Below, one piece after another: positions 22,859 through 35,243 of a stretch of DNA of 64,000 nt. The position numbers and the translations under genes are program-made. Within the stretch, counting starts at the first letter, position 1. The number at the start of each line of letters is the position of its first letter. The DNA is taken from positions 707,677-771,676 of the forward strand of contig JADNYJ010000005.1 in the NCBI GenBank assembly GCA_015501075.1, written 5' to 3'. The notes below the pieces were generated by a model. That model worked only from the letters and a program-made list of their open reading frames with translations. It was not told the origin of the DNA and did no database searches. This DNA comes from Gymnopilus junonius. Its lineage: Eukaryota; Basidiomycota; Agaricomycetes; Agaricales; Galerinaceae.

Positions 22859-24427
22859 ATGCCTGGACCAGAAGAAGCCAGTACTTCACAGTCGCAATCT
22901 CCAGCTCCTCCAGCAACCTTCAAATCCTTAGGGCTCATAGACCCACTTCTCGAGGCTCTAGACCGCGTCGGATACAAAAAACCTACCGACATCCAAATCG
23001 AGTCCCTACCTCATGCACTAGAGGGTCGAGATATTATCGGAATTGCTGCCACTGGTTCTGGAAAGACTGCTGCATTTGCTCTGCCAATTCTGCAGAAGTT
23101 ATGGGAGGAACCAAAAGGACTATTTGCCTGCGTGCTTGCCCCCACCCGTGAATTGGCATATCAAATATCGGAGCAGTTCGAAGCCCTGGGTTCTGCTATG
23201 GGAGTTCGATGCGCCGTCATAATTGGAGGAATGGACATGCCAACGCAGCAAATTGCCTTGGCGAAGCGACCTCATATTGTAATTGGAACACCTGGACGTT
23301 TACTTGATCACTTGGAAACAACCAAGGGATTCAGCTTGAGGACTTTAAAGTTTTTAGTAAGTGATTCGTTATATTCCGGTGCTCTGTTTTTATTTCGATG
23401 CAGGTTCTGGATGAAGCTGATCGCCTATTGAATCTCGAATTTGCCGAAGCCATCGACAAAATTCTCAAGCTTATACCAAAGGAACGGACAACGTACCTTT
23501 ATTCCGCGACAATGACAACAAAAGTAGCAAAACTACAAAGAGCAAGTTTAACCAATCCTATCAAGGTCGAGGTTACCTCAAAGTCAGTTCCCTGCTTGTC
23601 ATTCGAATTAATTGCTGAGCTTCTTTGCAGATACCAGACTGTAGACACCCTATTACAATATTATGTCCTCATGCCTTTCATAGATAAGCAGGCATACTTC
23701 ATTCATCTCGTCCATTCTCTTGCCGGAAATTCCATCATCGTCTTCACCCGTACAAAATCTGAGGCACAAATGTAGGTCTGCCTCCCTGACTCGTTTTACT
23801 TCTTTCTAAAGCTCAGACGCACGAATAGGCTCTCCATTATTTTACGAATATTGAGCTTCGCAGCAGTACCAATCCATGGCGACATGTCACAAAGCCAGCG
23901 TCTAGGAGCACTTGCCAAGTTTAAAAGTGGTAGTCGGAAAATTCTCGTGGCCACAGATATCGCCAGTCGGTAAGTAACGCCTTTATGCATTATCGACATC
24001 TTGTTCATGAAGTTTCAGAGGACTCGATATACCTTCAGTGGATGTTGTCATCAATTATGATGTACCACAGCACTCTAAAGATTATATCCATCGAGTAGGA
24101 CGAACAGCTCGAGCAGGACGCTCTGGAAAGGCCATCACCCTTGTGTCGCAATACGATGTTGAACTAATACAACGCATAGAAGAGGTGATCGGAAAGAAAA
24201 TGGCCTTGTACGAGACCGAAGCGGAGGACGTCGCAGCGATCAAGGAAAGAGTGGAAGAAGCTTCGAGGGCTGCGAAGATGGAAATGAAAGATGCGGATAT
24301 GAATGGCAAAAAGGGTCGGAAGCGCCAGCGTGAGGAGCACGGAGGTCGGGATGATAGAGATCGGGACGATGATGTAGTTGAGGCAGGGATGCCTATGCTA
24401 AAGAAAAAGTCAAAGCATAGAAGATGA
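22859..24427 (+). CDS. rrp3: RRP3 / DDX47 DEAD-box RNA helicase
   Basis: This nucleolar ATP-dependent RNA helicase is needed for early pre-18S rRNA processing. In-frame sequence extends up to 22757, but [18 protein letters not shown] at 22859 is the natural start. Motifs in order are Q ([19 protein letters not shown] then PTDIQ), I (ATGSGKT), Ia (APTRELAYQ), Ib ([10 protein letters not shown]), II (DEAD, restored after an intron near 23357-23402), III (YSATMTTK), IV ([12 protein letters not shown]), V ([20 protein letters not shown]) and VI ([11 protein letters not shown]). The Lys/Arg-rich tail ends KKKSKHRR, a likely nucleolar signal. RRP3/DDX47 is chosen over other DEAD-box families from the compact N-terminus and the EVIGKKM region. 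Confidence 0.93.
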
Positions 24428-24489
24428 GTGCAATAATGACATTTTGATTTTTCCTTCTAGGCTCTGATTTTGTTCGCCTTTGATACACC

Positions 24490-25496
24490 TTAAGGAGTGA
24501 ACATTAAGTCTGATCGTAGGACGTATTTCGTCCCCTTGCGTACTGGAGACCCTTCATGAAGCATGCATTCTTGGCCGTGTCTGTTCGGTCGTTTCAGGTC
24601 CAGTTTCAACGGTGCACATCATATGAGAGGACCATACCGATGCAAGAGAGCTGTCCCTCGCTTCAGAGTCGGCGTGATGACTTCCCGTGGGTTTCCTCTC
24701 TCCTCTTTGTAGAACAAGGTCTATTGAAGAATGCTCACGATTAGCAACTTTTTTAAGTATTTGACCTTTCTTCTGACCTCTCCACCTTCAACACCATCTT
24801 CTATTCCTGTAAGATAAATAAGGAGGGTCCATTCTGACTTGACACCTGTAACAGGATCGCGAACGGAATCGTCGTAGTGCGGTCTGAATATCAACAGTAG
24901 TTAGTATCATCATGGCTGATGCTTCAAATTTCTCACCCAAAATACTGTGATGGTGAATATTTGTACATCCTTATATTTGAATTGCAGAATCGTGGTTTTC
25001 TTGGGGTATCCAAAGCAACAGGACGCATAACGGAAGTAGGGTAGGGGAACGATGGAAGATGTGCATCCAATAAGCTATACAGCTTCTGCGCAAAATCTGC
25101 AGAGGTTACGGAGAATCGGTCTGTGTCGACGACATCGTAATTATAATGAGCACCAAAAGCCCTCACAAATTTGAGGTAGCTCACAGTTGACACGTTCTGC
25201 TTCACCTCTTTTCTTCGGTGGAGTGAGCTCAAGGGGTAGACCATCTATGAATTTAACAAAAGCCTTGCATTCTGCAGCAGACAAGAGGTCCTACAGGACA
25301 TTCAAGTCTAACTAAGACCCTAGGACGTTGGTAATTTGAAGAGTGCCCCTACGTCAATTACTATGATCTGGTCTTCAAGGATCGTCTGACATTCCAGATC
25401 CGACTTGGCAGTAAGGTCAGGGAACGTTATGGAAGTGGAGACTGCATAAGCTCCCTGAGATGTTTCTTGTTTCTTATCTACTTTCTTCTTGGCCAT
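24490..25496 (-). CDS. 2-oxoglutarate/Fe(II)-dependent oxygenase (prolyl-hydroxylase-like fold)
   Basis: The predicted start is MAKKKVDKKQETSQGAYAV (25496). Middle exons read DLLSAAECKAFVKFIDGLPL and FCNSNIRMYKYSPSQYFG, then after an intron PHYDDSVRDPVTGVKSEWTL with the His-x-Asp iron ligands. LLIYLTGIEDGVEGGE follows. The distal His and the 2OG-binding Arg lie in the last exon (HGQECMLHEGSPV, KGTKYVLRSDLMF), ending FTP at 24490. This is the P4Hc-type Fe2OG fold, and the substrate cannot be read from sequence. The protein is a cytosolic or nuclear type with no signal peptide. It is convergent with RRP3, 62 bases apart. Confidence 0.86.
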
Positions 25497-25655
25497 CGTA
25501 TGCTCCGGATGAAGAACTGAAGATGGAAGTGTCTTCGAAAGAATGAAGTGTAAATTGCGGCCCGTTGAGCCGCCTTAGCGCTACTTTTGAGGGCGATAAT
25601 ATGCTACCAATGCCCAATTTTGTAGATACAATATTAATCGATACAATCTATATAT

Positions 25656-27168
25656 TCAACTCCTCCTGAAAGATTTACCATTAGGATATCCAAACCAGAC
25701 ACCTGCAAGCAATAAGAGATTGCAACACAGTAGTACTCCCGATGACAGAGACGTCGATGGGAAGATATTCCAAGCATACTCGATTCCCAGTAACAGAGCG
25801 AGCCTATCAAGAGAGATCAAGCACAAGTTTTATTCCCAACAGAAAAGACTGCCTACTTTGCAGGTAGAGGATATCGCGTCCTCCAAGCTAGGAAGGGTAT
25901 TTGTTGGGCATACCAAGAGTAGAATTGGTAATGTAAAGAGCGAGCAAAAAGGATCCCGATTAGGTTGGAGCTGAACAGAACTGTAGCGATGTCTATGAAA
26001 CTTCGTAAGACATTGCTCAAGCAATTAGCTCTTATGAAAGCAAGACTCACAATCGGCCGTGATAGGCGACAAACCAGCGGGACGCAAGGGGCGTTTGAGT
26101 CCCCGGGCAAGCACAGGGTATAACCCTCCATCAGGTGAACACCACTTGAACAGACCGAATGCGATCAGAGTAGTTACATGCCCGATGAGTAACGTCGTTG
26201 CAAGACGAGGGCTTAGGAATATTTCTTCATCGAAAAATCTCCAGTTAACAGTCCATTTATATAAAAAGACACGGCCGAAGTCAAAGGCAGACTGGGCATA
26301 TGCCAGGGCATCTTCATGAAGAAAAGGTATCGCAAAGAGGACCTGGATAACAACTAAGATGAACATGTAGCCCAGCATCGGTATTAAACCTTTGCGTTTG
26401 AATAATATAACAAGGAGACCGGGAAGGTACAACAAGACGGACATCTTTACGGACAATGCTGCACTGTACACGATTGTAAGTTTCTCAAAACGACCTGAAA
26501 AATAACCACCGACCTAAAAAGCATTATGCCCGTGTCGTAGAGATCATTCTGGAAAGCCAAAATCGCAGCCTGGACAGCTACAACGGACCAACAGTCGTTG
26601 AACAGGCGAAGCACATATATCGAGTGAAGTCGTTTGCTGAGAGGTAATAGAGCGATAATCCAATTGGGGACGTTGGCCGCCGAGCGATATATGCCACAGC
26701 AAAGGACCAAACTGGTCAAGTACAGGACACCATAAATGTATTGCGCTAGTCGTACACTCTTGCCCGTGTCGGTGACGTCGTATAGAAATTGATGGATTCG
26801 AACATGACCAGCAGGATAGCTGTACAGAACAGTGGACATTAGTCTCCAGAGTGAGAGAATAGCAGAACATACACGAGAGGACCTGTAGGTCCCGTTATCA
26901 AACTATAGTTGTGCTGTCCATGTAAAAACGCCTTCGTCTGTATCATGTATGTCTCCCAATCGATTTCCGTGTCTGAAAGCGTTTGACAACCTCATCAGCC
27001 CAAAAACGGATTTGTGTCAAAGGATTTCTGACATGGCACAAATCGGATGATGAGTCCAGTAAATAAAGCATCGCCGATGATGACGAGAGTTGCTAGATAC
27101 CAAAAGTATTTAGGGTCGAAGAGTAACGAATGTGGAACACGCAGACATCGCTGGAGGAAAGAGGACAT
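25656..27168 (-). CDS. alg3: ALG3, dolichyl-P-Man:Man5GlcNAc2-PP-dolichol alpha-1,3-mannosyltransferase
   Basis: This ER-membrane enzyme adds the first lumenal mannose during N-glycan precursor assembly. The likely start is [20 protein letters not shown] at 27168. TM segments include [20 protein letters not shown]. The ALG3 hallmark [13 protein letters not shown] is on the second exon, followed by [20 protein letters not shown]. Then come [20 protein letters not shown] and [20 protein letters not shown]. The last exons read [20 protein letters not shown] and [12 protein letters not shown], ending GKSFRRS at 25656. Multiple membrane spans fit the family. No frame break was seen. It shares the lipid-linked oligosaccharide pathway with ALG13 at the window start, though the two are not clustered. 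Confidence 0.93.
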
Positions 27169-27267
27169 TGAAAGTGTGGGAACCTTTCTTCGACGCGTCA
27201 GAAATGTGATCGCAAACCCACTTGACACTTCAGAACATGTTTTTTGCAGACCATCACCATAGGTTAA

Positions 27268-29340
27268 TTACTTGCTCATAACAGCACCTTCTCCATGGTG
27301 TAAACCCTGCATAAATGCACTGCGATACCCGTCCTCCGTTCCCTGCACGATCAAAGAAGGCCCAGCAACCGCAATAGCATCAGCCATATACTGTCCAATA
27401 AATCCCAGCCTCGACATGTTATACGCCGCAAATGCTTTCGCTGTAGTCAACCCGTCCTTGTAACCTCTCGTGGTCGAGTTCTGCATCGCCTGATCCACTT
27501 GTTGAGCTCGTCGATTGTGAACAGCTGCAAATTTATGCGGGACACCGAGATATCCTTGCGCTGGATATGCAAAATGTTCTTGCGGAATAAGGTTTAGGAT
27601 CCCAGGTGAATCGTCGGTCGGTATCATGATGTTACTTGCTTCCTTGGCTAGAGCATTAGCTGCCTTCATTGATATGGACCTCCCGAAAGAGAAGAAAGTA
27701 TCTGGAAGAAATTTCCCAACAGCTGCCTTGAAACACCAGCCAGGGTCATTATCGCAGTCTTCCTTTTTGTACGCTATTCATGACACGTCAGTAAACATGG
27801 CAAAGAGAGGAGAGAGAACCTTACACCAGAAGGCCCATCCAGCAGTCGCATTACTGTAAACCCTCATCTGCTCTGCACCAAACTGCTTTTGAACCGCATC
27901 AGCATTGTCGTCTTTTTGTAAACTCTCTGGCGTGAGAGCACAGGACCACTCATCCACCACTAGATTCCGACGCTGTGCCGCCGCAGTTTGTAAGAGAGAT
28001 TCCGCAATAGTGCTGTTGACGTCGACCAAGTGCTGAGAACCAGACTCTGCTTTGTCAGAAGGCGTAAAGACGAAATACGAGTGATGGTCTTGCACTATGA
28101 AATCCGTCCTTGCAGCAACGAATTTTGAGAATCGAGTAACATCAAACCCGTCGTGAAGATAGAGAGGAAGGCGCCCGGCTAGGGATGAGGTATATCGTAT
28201 CACTTCAATAGCTCGTGTATCTGGGCAAAAAAAATCGAGGAATTCAGCTTCGGTTCAATCGGAAAGATAACACTACTTACAAAAGTCCTCCAAGGTCGGC
28301 CCATATTGCGGTTCGTTAAGTAATTGGATCCCTACAACGTTATTGACAGGCGCAAACGTCTTCGCCAGGAAAGTTAGCACGTTAACAGTCTTGTCCATAT
28401 TCGCAGGAACATCAAACAAATGTGTCTGGCCATCCGAAATACCAGAATGCGGCTGTCCATTCTGACTTCCAGGAGCCCCATGGAGGTCGACAAGCACTCC
28501 CAATCCAGCTTTACCAGCTTGATTAATAGCCCGCACGATCCGAGGCCAGCAATTCTGGTATACAGAGCCGACAGCCTCGAACGCAGTACCCTCTACATAG
28601 TCGGGCCCTAAATTCCAATACCCGATAGGCAAGCGAACAGTGTTAATTCCAATGTTAGCCAGGTAGTCAAAGTCAGCTTGGGTGATGAAGGTGTCCCAGT
28701 GTCGTTCCAGTACCGAACGCGAAGAGTTGAGAGAGCCCATCCGTTGGCAATGTCGATCTCTGCCCCTTTGGAACCTGCAGCGCATTTGAATAGAGAGGGT
28801 GTCATCCAATCTTCATGAACAAACCTAAGCGTTTGGAATTTAAATCTACCAGGGAAATTTCAAAAGCAAGGTCACATACCAAGAGCCCAAGTTAACAGCC
28901 TGTTGTTGTCTATAACGATAAATGTTCGATTCAGTTTGTTCGTAAGGCGGGAACTCCTGGTCTAGAATGGGAGGTGCATCATACGGCTCGACGTGGCAGT
29001 CAGAAGCAGAGGCATCATTCGCTAGTTCATGATCTAGAGTCGAAACTGGGTTGTGTTCCGCCGAAGTTGAAAGTGGTGGTAAATAGTACACATCGGCAAT
29101 TGGGGTCTCTTGGGTCAAAAGAGCAGCAGAGGCTGCAGTAGGAGGCACATAAGCACCCGAGGTCGTCGCAGTAGCAAGCTGACTCTGAGCTGGACCGCCG
29201 AAGCTAGAAACATTGTAATGCACAGAGGTACGGTTGGCCACCGAAGTGCCAATCTGAGGGGCCAGGACAGATATAGGTTTATATGCGACCGACGTCAAGT
29301 CGTAGGCAAAAAGAATGGACAGTTTTGGTAGGTTGACCAT
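27268..29340 (-). CDS. GH5 exo-beta-1,3-glucanase (glucan 1,3-beta-glucosidase type)
   Basis: This enzyme releases glucose from beta-1,3-glucan, acting in cell-wall remodelling. An N-terminal Ser/Thr/Ala-rich region of about 130 residues (29340-28930) precedes the catalytic part. Catalytic motifs are GINTVRLPIGYWNLGPDY, GVLVDLHGAPGSQNG, LLNEP (acid/base Glu), and VVDEWSCAL (nucleophile Glu). The C-terminal part (FGRSISMKAANAL to GEGAVMSK at 27268) is longer than in yeast Exg1. One frame break lies near 28737: IDIANGW continues in the next frame as SLNSSRSVLERHWDTFI, which needs one extra G in a G run. Introns are short. Three minus-strand genes (2OG oxygenase, ALG3, GH5) lie in tandem here. 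Confidence 0.9.
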
Positions 29341-30210
29341 TGCAACTAGGCTAAGAGAAACGGATAGCGAGCTTGATATGCTAGACTTCAGATAACCGAA
29401 AGCAAGTTGAAGAACAAGAATAAGAACTCGGAAGTCAGAGCCAGCTGCAGGAAGGAGTGGACAGAAGACAGGAAAGAAGAAAAGGTTAAAATGTCCAGCA
29501 CAGTCTCACAAACATTTAGGAGGCGAATCAGTAAGACGAAGGCAGGACTTGGGCCTTTTTGCAATGCGAGGTGCAGTCAGCGACTCGTTGGAGTAATGCC
29601 ACTCATAGATGATAGTAGCTATGGTCAAACATGGTTGAGGAAAAGAAGGACCACAGACAACGAATGGCAGCGCATGCGAAGAAGACCACTGACGATTGCG
29701 TGCAAGAACAAGGCAAACTAAATGATTACAGACTTCACGGGCACTTACATATTTCTCAATGCGTGTCATTCCTCCTTTCCGATGCTAATCGTTCAAAAAG
29801 TATTGTTATTATTGCACTCAAGAACGGTACTATATTGCTGAAGTGTATATACAGAAGTGTAATGCTGACAAGTCCCGAACGGATGTATGTAATGATGATG
29901 AATGGATGATGGGAATATGATGGTAATTGCGACAAACACAAGACACGAGAGGAAAAGAAATAAGATTATTCATAGGAGGCACCAATCGACTATGGGGGAA
30001 AAGGGGACGTGCACTACAATCCAACTCTTCCACAACATTATATGGTTTTTTGTGTAGGTTTCGCTCTTCGAACCAAACGTCCCGACCTCGTGCGAAGCGC
30101 CAAATACAGGGAAGGATCACCAATTGAAGGCATAAAACATCGGACATTGAGAAGGGGGCAAACGTCGCACGAGGCGCATCGGGCATCGGGTGCAGTGTAA
30201 TATGGGACGA
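29341..30210. other. Spacer between GH5 5' end and TBP 3' end
   Basis: This stretch has no conserved frame. The minus-strand open frame 30186-29830 lies just downstream of the TBP stop and is probably its 3' UTR. I see no tRNA or repeat. Confidence 0.5.
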
Positions 30211-31407
30211 TCAGGGTTTGCGGAATTCGCACAACACGGTATAAATTGTGTTGAAAGCCGTGTAGATCTCTTCCCTGACCTGAAGGTCGAGATAAACGTG
30301 TCAGCGGATGGATTCAAACCAGGTCCACTGAATCAAAAAAAGGGTATATGACAGACCCTCATGAAGACATCACCCGGCTTTCAACAACAATCTCGAGCCC
30401 AAAGGCCAAGAAAGACAAAGCACAGGAGAGCCTTGGAAGAGAAGAGAAAAGAAACTCACTTTAGCACCAGTCAAGACAATCTTTCCCGATACGAAGATGA
30501 GCAGGACGACCTTGGGTTTGATCATACGATAGATCAATCCAGGGAATAACTGACAGAATGTTCAGTCACGCGACAACTTTGTAAATTATGAAGTTGCTTA
30601 CCTCAGGTTCATAGCTGCTGAACTGTCCGTGGCTGTAGGCCAGTCCCTCCAAGCGAATGGGGAACTTGACATCACAGCTACCGACAATGTTCTGGATCTT
30701 GAACTCGGAGAACTTGGCATCAAAACCGAGCTTTTGCACGATACGCGCGTATTTACGCGAAGCGAGACGCGAGTCATCTTCAGACTTGGCACCAGTCACG
30801 ACCATTTTGCCAGACGCGAAGATGAGGGCGGTGGTTTTGGGATCGCGAATACGCATGATGACAGCTGCAAAACGCTAAACACATGCGAACAAACAATAAC
30901 AGTTCGACATGCCGCGTGTTAGACAGTAATATATGTACCAACCTTAGGATTGTACTCTGCGTTCCTAGCGTGCAACGCGATAGTCTTGAGATCCAATCGA
31001 CAGTCAAGGTTCACAGTGGCAACAATGTTCTGCAGGGTGGGTACGATACCCTCAACAGCGGTGATGTGCTGCTGCTCAAGGGTCAGAGGGACCGGAGTGG
31101 CAGGTATGGTCGACGCGGGAGGCGTTGAGGGCCCTGCGACCGCGTTCGAGGAGCTGGCAGCACCATTGGCGGAAGGAGCAGCGGTAGGAGGTGTTTGCTG
31201 TTTAGCTTGGGCTTGTGGATGGGTATAGGAATTGAACAACGGAGATGGTCCAGGCAACGCAAGGCCCGGCTGCTGCTGTTGAAGACTAGCACCGCCAGGG
31301 AGAACTAGTCCATTATGGGGCTGCTGCTGCTGCTGGAACTGGTATGGCTGCTGTTGGACGTTTGTTCTGCCAAAAGTGATCTGACGAGCAGGGAGTGCAA
31401 AAGACAT
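30211..31407 (-). CDS. spt15: TATA-box-binding protein (TBP)
   Basis: TBP nucleates transcription by all three nuclear RNA polymerases. A long Gln/Pro/Ala-rich N-terminal region ([20 protein letters not shown], several Q runs, about 115 residues) precedes the saddle core. The first core repeat starts [20 protein letters not shown] and runs [16 protein letters not shown], then [20 protein letters not shown]. The second reads [20 protein letters not shown] and [20 protein letters not shown], ending [10 protein letters not shown] at 30211. Both direct repeats are complete, and the exons join cleanly with introns inside each repeat. The unusually long, glutamine-rich N-terminus is the only notable difference from yeast TBP. 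Confidence 0.97.
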
Positions 31408-33076
31408 TGATCAAATTTCTTTGAGAGCGTGGGAATGTTTATGTTGGGGGAAAAGGAGGGAAAGATCAACAACCCCCCTCCTCCTTATATACGTTTCAAT
31501 TTTAAAACTCCGACATTTGACTCACATTGTCTTACGTAACTTCTTCTTCTTTGTTTCCTTGAGGGTGGTTGCATTGCCTCGTTGCCCGCGCCTCATTTCC
31601 TCATCGTTCTTCCTGTTGACCGCCGTCCATCGTTTGCGCCCAATCTTAGCCATCTTCTGTTCTCCAGCCTCGATGGCTGGGACCGCCTCCTCCTCTCAGA
31701 TATCTGCCACGTATTATTGGCAACCGCCCTGACAACCCCTATCATTGTATTAATCATTGGCCTACCCTTGAACCTAAACCAGTCTCATTCCCGCTTCTTC
31801 AATCCTTTCCTCTCTCCACCTCTGAACATCTGTGGAACTTGGAAGATACCAATTTTTATCGACAGCCACTCAGCGCTTCGATTTGCGCCTTATCTCTTCT
31901 ATTTATTGTCAAGTCGCGAACCGCGTGCAATCGGAGTCTGAAAATGATAATCAAAGCTTTCTGGCCAACCGTCCAGCAGGCCTTTCTGCCTGCATCCTCC
32001 TTGTGTTCGCGCGTCTGTTCTCCTGAAAGACTTCTTGACCATGTATCCTCCCTCTTCTATGTTTCCTTGACGTCTCGTCTCTCGGTTCACTTCCGGCAAC
32101 ATACCCGCTAACACCGCTTATGCCCAGCTTCCATTCTCGCACCCCTTATCTTTTGCTCGTCCTTTCCCACATTTGGCACATTTGGCGTACATTTTCTCAA
32201 GGTTAAGCCCACTTGTCCACAAAATCAGCTAATCTATCGATGAGATGAACATGATAATCGTTTCTACTTATACAGATCAATCGCGTTTCATATCGCAATC
32301 ATAGGCGCTGTGGCTTTATTTTTAACACGTCTTCGGCAGGTTCCGTTCTTGTCGCATCGAAGTGCACAGTCGCAGAAAGATTTTTGGCGTAAGGGACATA
32401 TGTATCTCTCAACGTGATTGGACGCTACTTACGATCAGGAAGAGGAAAAGGCTCACCAAGGCATCAAAGGACCAGAGTCCGGGGCCTTCTCCTTGAACAC
32501 ACAGATCAGTAAAATTTGTGGGCGCTTTTTCTTCACATCCCTGGTGTCAGCTTGTCTTACGTTGCGAGCCATCCCTGTACTTGGCAGCACCCCAAGACAC
32601 AGAGTTCCTGGCTGTTCGGGAGTGAACAAAGATTGCGGATCTAATTCGTATCATCTCCTTGTCTCGTAATCCCGCAATACCGACGTGCATATGTTCAGTA
32701 CGTCACTAAATAGTGTACACATGTGCTTTCTTCACTTTTTATGTCTTTCTCAAGTAAAAATCTTTTACATACGAAAATAAATCTACTCAGAAACGAGGCA
32801 GAACGCGCTACTATATCCCGACGCGACTGTGTCTCTTGAGACATCTTGCTCATCGCTCACGGGGTATGTGCGATGACGATATAGAGGGTGCTCTAGAACC
32901 CTTCGGAATTCAGTTGCGATACCTCGCATCCATAAGGATCATGTATGTTTTTTCTTCTTTTTTTCCGTTGCTGACTGTGACAATTTGTAATAGGACTAGA
33001 AAATGAATCAGCCTCTCCTCTTTCCGCCATCCTCCTCTTCTCTCATTTTCTCGTCCAAAGTTACTCGAGCTGCACC
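31408..33076. other. Pyrimidine-rich spacer between divergent TBP and IDO genes
   Basis: The 31.5-32.2 kb part has overlapping plus-strand open frames in all three phases, the usual look of T/C-rich non-coding DNA. None shows a family motif. It must contain the TBP promoter, and the T/C-rich stretch just before 33077 fits an IDO promoter. A small unrecognised gene cannot be excluded. Confidence 0.45.
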
Positions 33077-34653
33077 ATGGCTCAGCTTCCACCTACGCAC
33101 TTTCTTTCGCTTCCCCGACCAGACATCTTGATCGGACCACCAGTCGGGGTGCCGGATACCACCACTCTTGCAGCCCATGATTTCGATGTCGATACCCGGA
33201 CGGGGTTCATGCCCCGCAGCCACCATTGCGGCGTCTCGGTGCTGAATGGGAGCCTTGGGAAGTACTATTGGATGATGCTATATCTAAGCATTTGCAGTTA
33301 GGAAGCAAGCCCGACCTTCCGGAAAATGAAAAACAAAAGTCTGAGTCATGGCGAGAAAGGGTCAGAAATGTACGTCTTTTCATTTCATTCTTTTTCTCTA
33401 AGTATAATGTATTCATGCATTTTTACCTGTTAGCTTCCTATAATAGCCGTCGATGAGCTCAAAAATTCGGAAATTACGCTTCGTCGGGCTCATCTAGTGC
33501 TATCATGGATCATGCACTTTTTTGTTCATTCTCTCCCACCCTCCGATCCCGTGCGCATCCACCACCATTAACGCTCCCTCTTCTCCAAGTCTCGACCCAG
33601 CTTCAGTTGCCTCCTGTTGTGACGTACTCTGATGATGTCCTCTACAACTTCTACATCGAAGAGACCAAGTCTTCCGATGCCGAAGATATTTTGCCAACTG
33701 AATCTAATATCCGGTGTCTCACCACCTTCACATCAACGAATGATGAAGCCGAGTTTTACCTCACTTCCGGACGAATGGAGTTAGCTGGTGTTGAAGCCCT
33801 CGAGCTTATGCGTTCAACGATGGACGAAGCTTTCGTGGGCGATGATATCGCTGTGCGCCGGATCACAGAGTACTCCGTCAATTAGTAGAGGTGATTCACC
33901 GCCTCCGCGGCATGCTAGTCGATATCAAGCGCGGTTGTGATCCTGAAGTATTTTACAACGTTGTTCGGCCTTGGTTCCGCGGTGAAGATTCGCAAGCGGC
34001 AAAAAGTGGGTATTTGAAGGTATCGAGCAGGACCCGACGCTGGCCGAGCCTCATGAGCTTTCTGGTCCAAGTGCTGGACAGAGCTCCTTGATTCATGCTA
34101 TCGACACTTTCTTAGGCGTTGACCACTTCTCTCATGACCAGCCAGCTGACGGGACACAGCACCTCAGCGAATGATGACGGTGAAGGGTTTGCACACCGCT
34201 TCTTCCTCATCTACTATTATCCCTTATCAAAAACTGCGTTCCTGCAGCGCATGCAATTGTATATGCCCGACATCATCGTGCGTTCCTAAATCACCTCGCG
34301 AATAACCCTCGTCCTCTGCGTAACTTGGTCCTCCAAGCTGCTTTTACCGACTCCAAGGATAAAGAGGCCAAGAAAAATGGTGCCGCTATTCTCGAGGCCT
34401 ACAATGCTGCAGTCATGGCCCTCAAAGAGTTTCCGTGACGCTCATATGATTATCGTCGCCTCTATATCATTGGCCCTGCGCGGCGTGCCCAGCAAGTCAC
34501 TGCCGAGCTCCATCCGAAGAAAGAAGAGGCAAAGGGAGTAAGCGAAACACCAGCAGCCCTGCTGCTCCGCTCAAAGGCACTGGTGGGACTGATGTGGTCC
34601 GTTTCTTGAAAGGTGTGCGCGACCAGACCAAGAGGCTTTGCTGTCTGTTGTGA
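33077..34653 (+). pseudogene. Indoleamine 2,3-dioxygenase, frame-disrupted
   Basis: IDO is a heme enzyme that opens the indole ring of tryptophan, the first step of the kynurenine/NAD route; basidiomycetes often carry several copies. The start is MAQLPPTHFLSLPRPDILIG with AAHDFDVDTRTGFMP. Conserved stretches are LVLSWIMHFFVHSLPPSDPV, ELAGVEALELMRSTMDEAFV, GPSAGQSSLIHAIDTFLGVD (heme-pocket signature) and the HHRAFLNHLANNPRPLR block carrying the proximal His. The end is GGTDVVRFLKGVRDQTK. At least six frame shifts separate these blocks (about 33214, 33559, 33874, 34003, 34266, 34432), each equal to one missing base and mostly in C or A runs. Amino-acid conservation between breaks is high and the intron near 33370-33434 is intact, so sequencing error is as plausible as decay. 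Confidence 0.88.
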
Positions 34654-35243
34654 CCTAGATAGCTCTTGGCTATTTTCTTTCTTTTGCCTAGTGGACATTT
34701 TACTGTTGGATCTTTATTGTTATCTTTATTTCACTGTACAACGTACTTAAATAGACCATGGCTAAGCACATCCCCAATCAAGAAATCAATCAGGTTTTGG
34801 AGCTCTACACACCGCGGGGGCATTGCACCTCACACTAAGGCATTGTTTGACCCGCCAATGAAGACTCAATGTCAAAGATATTCCTTCAGCATGTACAGGT
34901 GGTCGTTTTCGCCTGGCCCTGCCTATGATACGTCCGACATCTACGTCCCATCTTATAGAAGAAAAGAAAAAATAGCTTTATAAAATGAACTATCCGAAGT
35001 ATACATGTATAAGTTGGGTATCTACACTACTTGGATGGCACGACATGGAAAACATGTACGAGACAAAGGAAAAGAGGGCATGACGGATGATGGAGATAAG
35101 TCAATGGCGTGCATTGGCGAATACGCCAAAAGTCGAGTTGTCATTGACTGAAGAATGCGTGTGCATGTACGTATTAAGAGCGAAATGAAAAGAAAGTAAT
35201 CCCAAAAGTAAATGGAGTGTCCGTAACGAGACCATGATCGCGT
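34654..35243. other. Spacer between convergent IDO and Vps1 genes
   Basis: No conserved frame is seen. It probably holds the two 3' UTRs. Confidence 0.5.

Noticed and set aside
29830..30186. 118-residue minus-strand open frame
   Set aside because: It lies immediately after the TBP stop, has no motif and overlaps plus-strand frames of equal quality; it is probably 3' UTR.
31421..32142. Overlapping open frames between TBP and IDO
   Set aside because: They occur in all phases of a T/C-rich stretch and encode hydrophobic low-complexity sequence, as expected from base composition.
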